DNA of 64,000 nucleotides, from NCBI GenBank assembly GCA_965202875.1, contig OZ241870.1:4216001-4280000 (forward strand). Reading direction: 5' to 3'. Positions within the stretch are counted from its first letter, which is position 1. Each line of letters begins with the position of its first letter. A program made the position numbers and the translations under genes. Under the pieces are notes generated by a model. That model ran no database searches, was not told the DNA's origin, and saw only the letters and a list, made by a program, of their open reading frames with translations. This stretch comes from HK1 sp965202875. Its GTDB lineage: Bacteria; Pseudomonadota; Gammaproteobacteria; HK1. Shown here piece after piece: positions 54,707 through 62,246 of the stretch.

Positions 54707-55145
54707 TCAGTCTGCGAATCCGAGTAGCTTGTCGATTTCCTTCACGAAGAGGTCACGGTATCCCCTCGGCGCGTCCAGGAGGTTGCCATGCTCGCGGATC
54801 GGATCGTAGGTTCGCTTGGGCTTCGAACGGAGGGGCGCGACCGGAATCAGCTCGGGCAGATTCGGAAGCCCGACGATGACACGAGGGGGAATTCCAGGCC
54901 GGCGGCTTCTTTTCGTGGCTCCCCGGCGGGGGAACAGGCCGCGGAGATAGTCGGCGATCGGTTTCAGGTTCGGCAATCCGGGAGAATGCTGTGTCCAGTC
55001 CGGGGCGCCAATCTGGACGTTCAGTATGGACGTTGCATGAGCAAACTGAACACCGTGGATCTCCTCGGCATGGTCCGGGATCCGCACGATGGTTCCATCC
55101 TCGCCCGATCTCAGCTCCAGAAAGGCATCGGAATCGAATTGAAAC
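54707..55145 (-). pseudogene. ATPase fragment, copy of 23172-24560 with large deletions
   Basis: The fragment keeps IADYLRGLFPRRGATKRSRR, LPELIPVAPLRSKPKRTYDP and the end YRDLFVKEIDKLLGFAD. Walker A, Walker B and the signature region are all missing. Its 5' edge is joined to hsdR sequence at about 55145, and a second deletion joins the middle to the last 22 residues. Confidence 0.85.
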
Positions 55146-56527
55146 CGCGCTGTCGTTGACCCCGAGGGCGTCGTAGAAGGCGAGCTCGTCCTCCGACAGC
55201 CCCAGCGCCTCGCCGCGGGTGTTCGCCGCGCGCATCTCCCGGGCCAGGCCGATCAGCTCCTCGATCACCTGCGCGGCCTCGACGGCGCGGCTCCGGTAGC
55301 AGCGGATGGTCTGCTCCAGCATCCCGGCGAACGAACGAGCCTGGACGATGTTCTTCCGCCGGCGGGCCGCAAGCCCGCCCTTCAGCAGCTTGCGCAGCAG
55401 CTCGACCGCGAGGTTGCGTTGCGGCATGTCCCGCACCTCGGCCAGGAACTCGTCGGAGAGGATCGCGAGGTCCGGCTTCGCCAGCCCGGCCGCGGCGAAC
55501 ACGTCCATCACCCCGTCCGGGGCCACCGCGCGCGAGACGATCCGGCGCACGGCGTGGTCGAGCGCTTCCTCCGAGCGCGCCTCGGCGCCGGCGCGCTTGG
55601 CCAGCGCCGCCCGCACCGCCTGGAAGAACGACACCTCGTCGCGGATGCGGAGCGCCTCCTCGTGCGGCACGGCCAGCGCGAAGGCCCCGGGAGAGGTCCC
55701 GCACCGCCAGCAGGCAGCGTTCCTTGCCGTCCTCCCGGGCCAGGACGTGCTCCTGCGCGGCGGGCAGCAGGCCGAGCCGCTGCGCCGGCGTGCCGTCGCT
55801 CCATGCGCTCCGGTCGAAGCCGTGGAACAGACCGCAGCAGATCTCGTACTTCTCCCGCATCGCGGCCACCGCCTCCCCCTGGTCGAGCGCGGCCCGCCCC
55901 GTGCCGCCGCTCCCGGTACAGGTCGCCAGCGCCCGCTTCAGCTCGTGGGCGAGACCCAGGGAATCGACCACGAGGCCGCCCGGCTTGTCCCCGAACACGC
56001 GGTTCACCCGCGCGATGGCCCTGCATCGGCCCGTGGCCGCGCATCGGCTTGTCCACGTACATGGTGTGCAGGCTCGGGGCGTCGAAGCCGGTGAGCCACA
56101 TGTCGCGCAACTGCCGGTCATCGGACCGCCGATCACCTGCCTGCCGATCGCCGAAGTCGATCACGCGGACCTGCGCGCCCCGGACCGCGCCGTCCCGGTC
56201 TCGGTACTCCACCGTCACGCCGTCCACGACCATGCGATGAAAGGCGCGGTTGCGGGCCACGAGCGTGGTTCCTTCCGGGCGGGTGAGCTTGCGCCGGGCA
56301 TCGTGCAGCGCTTCGTCCGGCAGGTCCGGGTTCAGCCGGGCGAGCGCGGCCCGCAGGCGCTCCCCCAGCACGACCTCGCCATAATCGCCGCGCACGGCAT
56401 CCGGCGCATCGGGCGCGACGTCGGGGCCGCGGGCGACGGTCCAGCCGAGCGCCGCGAGCCAGCCGAGGGCGGCGTCCTCGACGTCGGATTCGGAGATACC
56501 GGCCGCGGATTTGGAGACGCCGCTCAC
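55146..56527 (-). pseudogene. hsdR: Type I restriction subunit R (hsdR), copy 2, internally deleted
   Basis: From the start at 56527 the frame encodes an HsdR N-terminus (SESDVEDAALGWLAALGWTV, then DYGEVVLGERLRAALARLNP and RPEGTTLVARNRAFHRMVVD). After FGDRQAGD it jumps near 56125 to RDMWLTGFDAPSLHTMYVDK, the same C-terminal region as copy 1, deleting the nuclease/helicase core. Frameshifts occur near 56020 and 55690, and the gene is cut at ALGVNDSAV (about 55150), where the ATPase fragment begins. Directly upstream, 56530-56640 encodes the end of an unrecognised gene (SIAESALKGKAPMIRLIVHL). Confidence 0.85.
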
Positions 56528-56644
56528 CCGGCAGGCTCCGCCGGCAGATGGACGATGAGGCGGATCATCGGAGCCTTGCCCTTGAGCGCGCTTTCGGCGA
56601 TGGACGTCACGTCACAGCTTCGTATCGCATCCGGCATCTCGCAA

Positions 56645-56797
56645 CTCAAGTTTCGGGATTCGCCGACCGAAATGGATTCCCGCTTTCGCGGGAATGACGG
56701 CCAGCCTGAAAGCAACACGTCCCGCTGAAATGACGTCATTCCCGCGAAAGCGGGAATCCATCGCCTGATTCAGGCATTTTGAATCCCGAAACTTGAG
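56645..56797. mobile_element. MITE-like palindromic element, copy 3
   Basis: The 153-base element has 17-base terminal inverted repeats CTCAAGTTTCGGGATTC / GAATCCCGAAACTTGAG and the same interior as copies 1 and 2. It lies just outside the hsdR end of the inverted duplication. Confidence 0.85.
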
Positions 56798-57360
56798 CTC
56801 GCAAGATACCGTTGGCCGTGTGGCGGCTGCGCAGGTTTCCCGGCACGGCAACTTTGGTGCCGGTGGCGGTGGATGCCCGGATTTCGCGCGATCCCTTACC
56901 TTGCCTCACACGTTCAAAGCCTTGTATGCAGCCAGCGGATTGGAACGTGCAATGGATTGCTGCATATCGGATGAAAAGGATTCGATATACGACGATGATA
57001 ATGGCCGCTTCCCCATCGGGCCAGCGGGATTGATTTCGGTCGACCGGACTGGAACGCCGGCGGACGGCGCCGCGTGGCACATCTCGTTCCGGAGCTTCTG
57101 CGCCGTGTACCTGCGCACCCGCGCACCCGCTTCGGCAACGGGAGCATGGGAGCGATCGGCAGCGAGGGCGGGAGGCTCGCTCGCAGATGCCCAGACGGCC
57201 GGGAGGGCCATGAAGCCCCGGCGATGCAGTCGTGTTCGGGGCGTCGGCGGGAATGGCCGCCTGCGCGCGGAAGCCTGCCCGCCCCCGGCGTCTTTCGTTG
57301 TACGCTCATCCCGGACCCCGGCGCTTCCCGCCCCGCCACGGCACTTCGAGGAATACATCC
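56798..57360. other. Gene-free stretch, partly AT-richer
   Basis: No gene is recognised on either strand. Bases 56920-57040 are noticeably AT-richer and may be the edge of acquired DNA. The end should hold the promoter of the hydrolase gene. Confidence 0.4.
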
Positions 57361-58221
57361 ATGACCTTCGACTGGCGAAACCTGCCCGGCGACGTCGTCG
57401 AGCGGCACTTCAACCCCCGCAACACCGTGCCCGATCCGCAAGCCCTCCTGGACGAATACGCGCGCAAGTCCGCGGAGACGCGCAACGAGATCCGCGGCCG
57501 TTACGACCTGCGCTACGGTAAGGGGGAGAAGGAAACGCTCGATCTCCACCTTCCTTACGGCGCCCCGAACGGCACGCTCGTCGTCTTCATCCACGGCGGC
57601 TACTGGCGTGGGCTCGACAAGTCCGACCACAGCTTCGTCGTGCCCACCTTCACCGAAGCCGGCACGGTGCTGGCCAACGTCAACTACGATCTCTGCCCGA
57701 GCGTGACCCTCGACGCGATGGTCGAGGAGATCGAGCGCGCGGTGCTGTACTGCCACGGCAACGCGCGCGAATGGGGCGCGGACCCCGCGCGCCTCTTCCT
57801 GGTCGGCCATTCGGCCGGCGCCCACCTCGCCGCCTCGATGCTGATCAACGACTGGTCGAGGCACGATCTGCCGGCCGGCCCCACCCGCGGCCTGGTCGGG
57901 CTGACCGGGATCTACGAGCCGGAGGTGATCCTGCGGGTCAGCGTCAACGAGGAAGCACGGATCGCGCCGGAGGTCGCAGCACGCCATGACTGCCTCGCCC
58001 GCCCGCCCCGCGGCAATGCGCGGGTGCTGGTCGCGGCCGGCGGCGACGAGCCGCAGGGGTGGATCGATCAGACCCGCGCCTACGCCGCGGTGTGCGCGTC
58101 GGCCGGGCTCGACGCCGAGCGCGTCATCGTCGAGGGCGTCAACCACTTCTCCCTGCTCGAACGCGCGGTGACCGCCGGCACGCCCCTCAACCGGTCGATC
58201 CACGCGCTGATCCGCGGCTGA
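57361..58221 (+). CDS. Alpha/beta hydrolase, kynurenine-formamidase/BD-FAE type
   Basis: The 286-residue hydrolase has the oxyanion motif VVFIHGGYWRGLDKSDH (about residues 75-91), the nucleophile elbow VGHSAGAHLAAS (about 147-158) and a late His in VEGVNHFSLLERAV (about 258-271). The HGGYW form is typical of arylformamidase-like esterases. An Asp expected before the His is in the region GGDEPQGW. The substrate is unknown. The gene is alone, with fragments of other genes downstream on the opposite strand. Confidence 0.87.
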   Translation: MTFDWRNLPGDVVERHFNPRNTVPDPQALLDEYARKSAETRNEIRGRYDLRYGKGEKETLDLHLPYGAPNGTLVVFIHGGYWRGLDKSDHSFVVPTFTEAGTVLANVNYDLCPSVTLDAMVEEIERAVLYCHGNAREWGADPARLFLVGHSAGAHLAASMLINDWSRHDLPAGPTRGLVGLTGIYEPEVILRVSVNEEARIAPEVAARHDCLARPPRGNARVLVAAGGDEPQGWIDQTRAYAAVCASAGLDAERVIVEGVNHFSLLERAVTAGTPLNRSIHALIRG

Positions 58222-58223
58222 GA

Positions 58224-58304
58224 AGCGCGCACGTTCAACGCTCGTATTACTTCGGCCTCCCGAGGGCCCGGCCCGCATGTCGGCAATCGCCTGCCGCACG
58301 TCCA
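58224..58304 (-). pseudogene. Fragment of the 3' end of the PhyH-like gene at 39139
   Basis: On the - strand GACGTGCGGCAGGCGATTGC, then GACATGCGGGCCGG, then TACGAGCGTTGA, matches 40098-40161 and continues a little past its stop. Only the last 25 or so codons are present. Confidence 0.7.
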
Positions 58305-58328
58305 CCGGGCCGACGTTGCCCATGCCCT

Positions 58329-58747
58329 CGATCACCCGCGTCGAATGCCCGCGTCCGGCGAGGCCCCCGCCTGCCTTGCCCGCACGGTCTCGAAGATCTC
58401 CCGGGCGAGGACGGGGAACGCCGAGCCCTGGAGCTCCTTGTCCGACAGGTAGCGCGTCACGATCCGGTCGTTCTCCCCCATGCGTTCGATCATGAGGTCC
58501 TCGATGAGGCCGCGAACGCCCATCTCGAACCGGTCGAGGGGGTTGGCGAGCGCGGTGCGCACCACGGCATCGCTGTTGCAGGCTCTTTCCTTTCTGGTAC
58601 TTGTTGGCGACCAGCAGCACCTGGTAATCCGGTGAATCGAAACGATCGGCCAGCGCCCCTTCGCCGATGGGCCGGCCGGTCACGACGTCCCCGTTTGCCG
58701 GGCTCCGTGTACTCGACGCCGGTGTCGGGTCGCGCACCGTGCCGCTC
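58329..58747 (-). pseudogene. hsdR: Deleted duplicate of the hsdR 3' end found at 62247
   Basis: Bases 58329-58594 match 62247-62511 at about 97% identity (LDRFEMGVRGLIEDLMIERM, ILDKELQGSAFP-type end). 58595-58747 then match 63284-63440. About 770 bases between the two blocks are missing. The two copies are direct repeats flanking the ATPase pair at 58810-61988. Confidence 0.85.
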
Positions 58748-58758
58748 ATACGCTGACA

Positions 58759-58803
58759 TTGACGTAAGTCATTTTTGACGTATGATGGTCGCCGAGGAAG
58801 GAG
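58759..58803 (+). promoter_or_regulatory. Sigma70 promoter, direct repeat and ribosome binding site of the ATPase pair
   Basis: TTGACG (58759-58764) is 16 bases from TATGAT (58781-58786), close to consensus. TTGACGTA occurs twice (58759-58766 and 58775-58782), a possible operator. AAGGAGAG just before the ATG at 58810 is a strong ribosome binding site. Confidence 0.65.
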
Positions 58804-58809
58804 AGTGCC

Positions 58810-59979
58810 ATGCAGATCAACCCGGGCGGACGCTTGAACACCAAGGACGTGGTGGGCCGAGACGCCGAAATCGCCAGATACTGGGATGTCCTCAAGCGCC
58901 AAGGGCTCGTCATCTCGGCGGAGAGGCGCATCGGCAAGACCCACATTGTTCTGAAGATGCGCGACGAGTGCCGAAGCGGATACCTGCCCTTCTACCAGGA
59001 CCTCGAAGCCGTTCACTCGACCACGGATCTCATCCGCTCGATCTACAGCACCGTCCACCGGTCCTTGAGCGCGTTGCCGAGTTTCAAGGCTCACGTCGCC
59101 AAGTGGTCTTCCCTGCTCCCAGGCAAGATCGCCGGCGTCGACCTGCCGACGGGCGACAGCACTTGGCAGACCCTCCTTTCCGAAGCATTCGACGACCTGA
59201 TCGGCATCGCCGACGACAGGCTCATCCTGATGTTGTGGGACGAATTCCCGCTCATGCTGCACAACATCCAGCGCAGGGAGGGGGCTGACTCGGCCATACG
59301 ACTCCTGGATCACCTGCGCGCCTTGCGCCTTCTCCACGCCGACCGCCTGCGTTTCCTGCTCACCGGCTCGATCGGCCTCCACCTCGTGCTTCGATCCCTG
59401 CGCAGGGCGGGAAACACCAACGACCCCGTCAACGACATGCTGTCGCTCACCGTCCCGCCCATGTCCCATCGGGACACCTCCGATCTCGCCGCGGCACTGC
59501 TCGAGGAGACCCGTGCCGCCCGGACGCAGATCCCCGACCTGGCCTCACGGATAGCCAGCGAGGTTGGTGGCTTTCCCTACCATGTCCACCATGTCGTGGA
59601 TCGGCTCGACCAACTGCGGCGCCCGCCTACCCTCCAAGACGTATCGTCCGCGGTGGACACTCTCGTCTACGACTCTCACGACCCGGCGAACTTCAACTAT
59701 TACGTGAATCGCCTGTCTTCGTACTACTCCAACGACGTGCGGTCGCTCGCCTTGGTCGTACTCGACACCATGGCTGGCCTGTCGTCGCCGACACCCGTCC
59801 CGAAGCTCCTCAATCTGTGCAGGCATCGGGACCCGTCGCTGACCGATGAGCAGCTACGCGAAGCCCTGACGGTGCTGGCCGAAGACCACTACATCGAGCC
59901 GAGGAAATGTGCCGGCGGAGCGGCATACGACTTCCGTTGGCAGCTCGTCAAGAAATGGTGGAAGGAGAGACGGTCATGA
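58810..59979 (+). CDS. AAA/STAND-type P-loop ATPase, first of a coupled pair
   Basis: The 389-residue protein has VVGRDAEIARYWDVLKRQG followed by a P-loop variant SAERRIGKTHIVLKM (about residues 37-51; RRIGKT in place of GxxGxGKT). Walker B is LILMLWDEFPLML (about 138-150) and the sensor-like RFLLTGSIGLHLV is at about 180-192. This is the architecture of ATPase_2/AAA_16 type STAND proteins. The C-terminal 100 residues look like a winged helix. Its stop overlaps the next gene's ATG (ATGA). Confidence 0.8.
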   Translation: MQINPGGRLNTKDVVGRDAEIARYWDVLKRQGLVISAERRIGKTHIVLKMRDECRSGYLPFYQDLEAVHSTTDLIRSIYSTVHRSLSALPSFKAHVAKWSSLLPGKIAGVDLPTGDSTWQTLLSEAFDDLIGIADDRLILMLWDEFPLMLHNIQRREGADSAIRLLDHLRALRLLHADRLRFLLTGSIGLHLVLRSLRRAGNTNDPVNDMLSLTVPPMSHRDTSDLAAALLEETRAARTQIPDLASRIASEVGGFPYHVHHVVDRLDQLRRPPTLQDVSSAVDTLVYDSHDPANFNYYVNRLSSYYSNDVRSLALVVLDTMAGLSSPTPVPKLLNLCRHRDPSLTDEQLREALTVLAEDHYIEPRKCAGGAAYDFRWQLVKKWWKERRS

Positions 59980-61988
59980 GGCACGGCTTCCTGCGCAGCT
60001 CACGCTACAGCCCCGGAAACATGAATCGCGAGTCCCTGGAGGCCCTCTTCGTCGGGCGTGGCGATGTCATGGAAGACGTGCTGTCCCGCGTCGACACGTC
60101 GATACGAAGCCCGGAGAAACACTACGTTCTCCTGGTTGGGCCGAGGGGTTCGGGGAAGACCCACTTCCTCGTCCTCGCCTATCATCGATTGATGGATCGA
60201 TTCGACACGGTCAACGCCCGTGACCGCGTCGCCGTGGCTCTGCTCAAGGAGGAGGAGTGGGGAGTCGCATCCTTCCTCGACCTCGTTGTCCGGATCCTGA
60301 GAGCCCTTGCCGATCGGGCGCCGGACTTCGATGCCAGGATCGTCGGGATATACGAACGGTTCTCGAAGGACCCCGCGGAAGCCGAGGCTCTTGCGGTCGA
60401 ACTGCTCCGGCAACACACCCGGGGCAAGACGCTTCTCCTCCTCTGCGAGAACCTCGTGGACCTCTTTCACGGTCTGGGCGAGGAAGGGCAGAAGCGGTGG
60501 AGGGCCACCATCCAGGAGGACGGCAACTGGGCCATCGTGGCATCCACTCCGTCGCTGTTCGCTGCCGTCACCTTGCAGGACAACCCTTTCTACGGCTTCT
60601 TTACCATCCGGGCGCTGGAGAAGATCGACTTCGACACCGGACTCGATCTGCTCGTCAAGAAGGCCGTCCACGAGGGCAAGAGGGAGCTGGCAGACTTCCT
60701 CCGCACGCCGCTCGGCCGCGCCCGCGCGCGGGCCATCCACCATCTCGCCGCCGGCAACCACCGGGCCTACGTCGTCCTGTTCGACTTCCTCGACAAGGAG
60801 TCGCTCGATGATCTCGTCCGCCCATTCATGGACATGGTCGATGATCTGACGCCCTACTACCAGGACCGGATGCGTCAACTCCCCCCGGCCCAGCGCAAGA
60901 TCGTCGAGTTCCTGTGTCTCCAGGGCAGGCCTGCGACCATCAAGGACGTATCGACACCCTGCCTGATGTCTCACCAGACCGCCGCCAAACAGATCGGCGA
61001 GCTCCACGCCGCCGGATTCGTCAGCCGAACGCGCATCGGACGCAACACCTTCTGCGAGCTCTCGGAGCCGTTGATGCGGATCTGCATCGAGGTCAAGGAC
61101 AACAAGACCCGGCACTTCCGCCTGTTCGTCGAGTTCCTGCGCCACTGGTTCACCAACCGCGAGCTTGGGCGACGGCATGTGGCGTTTCAGCACGGCGGCC
61201 ATGGTGCCGGTCATGTGCGTGGAGAAGCATTGATTGAACTTGGTCGTCCTGCGGATGCGATCGCGGCTTTCGATGAGCTGCTGCCAATGAACGGCTGCCA
61301 TTCATTGCTGCTCGCTGCCTCATGCGTTCGTGGGATCGGCGACTACGCGTCGGCCGGCAGGTATCTCGAACGGGTCGCCGAGCTGCAGCCCGACAATCGA
61401 GAGCTCTGGATCGAACGCACACGCCTTCACATCGACGAGCGCGCCTTCGGCGCGGCGGCCGAGAGCGCCGCCAGGATTGAAGCCCTGCCAGGCGGCCTGC
61501 TCCTGGGACGCCTGCTTGCCGCGCAGGCGGCGGCCGCCACCGAGCCGCTGCCGGTGGTGCTGGACACCCTCGGGGCTGTTCTTGACCCTGAAGACTTAGA
61601 GAGCGACGAAGAGCGGCACCTCGAAGCCACCGTGGGGATCCTGACCATTTCGCTACGCAACTTCGGTCCCCGGCATCTTCCCCAAGGGCTGATGAAGCTC
61701 CGGGACCTGTTGGCGGATCGGCTCGAAGGGGGCGTCGTCGGCCGCATATTGACCGACTTCCTCAAGGCGAACGTCAATGATGGTTTTGCGGGGTCTCTGG
61801 AGGATTGGGAGCGAGCCTTGGAGGGTCTCCCTGACACCTTGGCCGACCTCCCCGACTGCCGTATTCCCGTCGAGATGCTCCAGGTGGCCGTGAGGTACAC
61901 CAAGACAGGGGACGAGAGGCACCTGTTGGGCCTGCCGCTCGAACAGCGTCAATTGCTGGAGAGCGTCCTGCCACCATCCGCGGGCTGA
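59976..61988 (+). CDS. P-loop ATPase with winged helix and TPR-like C-terminus, second of a coupled pair
   Basis: The 670-residue protein has LFVGRGDVMEDVLSRV (about residues 24-39), Walker A LLVGPRGSGKTHFLVLA (about 52-68) and Walker B LLLLCENLVDLFHGLG (about 151-166). A MarR-like winged helix follows (PAQRKIVEFLCLQGRPATIK, about 307-326, then HQTAAKQIGELHAAGFVSRT). After a helical linker come TPR-like repeats (GEALIELGRPADAIAAFDEL, SAGRYLERVAELQPDNRELW). This is a STAND-like sensor layout. Translation is coupled to the first ATPase, so the two probably form one complex. The ligand and effector are unknown; neither protein has a visible nuclease domain. Confidence 0.8.
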   Translation: MRHGFLRSSRYSPGNMNRESLEALFVGRGDVMEDVLSRVDTSIRSPEKHYVLLVGPRGSGKTHFLVLAYHRLMDRFDTVNARDRVAVALLKEEEWGVASFLDLVVRILRALADRAPDFDARIVGIYERFSKDPAEAEALAVELLRQHTRGKTLLLLCENLVDLFHGLGEEGQKRWRATIQEDGNWAIVASTPSLFAAVTLQDNPFYGFFTIRALEKIDFDTGLDLLVKKAVHEGKRELADFLRTPLGRARARAIHHLAAGNHRAYVVLFDFLDKESLDDLVRPFMDMVDDLTPYYQDRMRQLPPAQRKIVEFLCLQGRPATIKDVSTPCLMSHQTAAKQIGELHAAGFVSRTRIGRNTFCELSEPLMRICIEVKDNKTRHFRLFVEFLRHWFTNRELGRRHVAFQHGGHGAGHVRGEALIELGRPADAIAAFDELLPMNGCHSLLLAASCVRGIGDYASAGRYLERVAELQPDNRELWIERTRLHIDERAFGAAAESAARIEALPGGLLLGRLLAAQAAAATEPLPVVLDTLGAVLDPEDLESDEERHLEATVGILTISLRNFGPRHLPQGLMKLRDLLADRLEGGVVGRILTDFLKANVNDGFAGSLEDWERALEGLPDTLADLPDCRIPVEMLQVAVRYTKTGDERHLLGLPLEQRQLLESVLPPSAG

Positions 61989-62012
61989 CGCGCCGACCGA
62001 GCTTGGCCGCTT

Positions 62013-62240
62013 TCAATGACCGATCAACGGAACCTCCATCCCTTTCGCCGCATTCCCATGGGCATGAACACCGCCGACCTTCCGGGCGGAGTCCGCTCGA
62101 CCACGAGTCGCATCCCCCTCGACGACGTCTCCGACCGGGTAGCGCCCCGCGAGCGAGAAGGCGCCGTGGGCCTTCAGCCCCTCGCGGTCCAGGTGCGCGT
62201 GCGAATCGTACAAGCCCGGGTACAGCGTCGCACCTTTCGA
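62013..62240 (-). pseudogene. Internal fragment of an amidohydrolase
   Basis: GATLYPGLYDSHAHLDREGL, then AHGAFSLAGRYPVGDVVEG, is the metal-binding HxH region of amidohydrolase-family (imidazolone/D-aminoacylase-like) proteins. A shifted frame then reads VFMPMGMRR. Both ends are missing. It lies between the ATPase pair and hsdR. Confidence 0.55.
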
Positions 62241-62246
62241 GGGCGA

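Noticed and set aside
56914..59469. Very long - strand frame spanning the hydrolase and first ATPase
   Set aside because: It runs across two unrelated + strand genes and shows only antisense-like composition.
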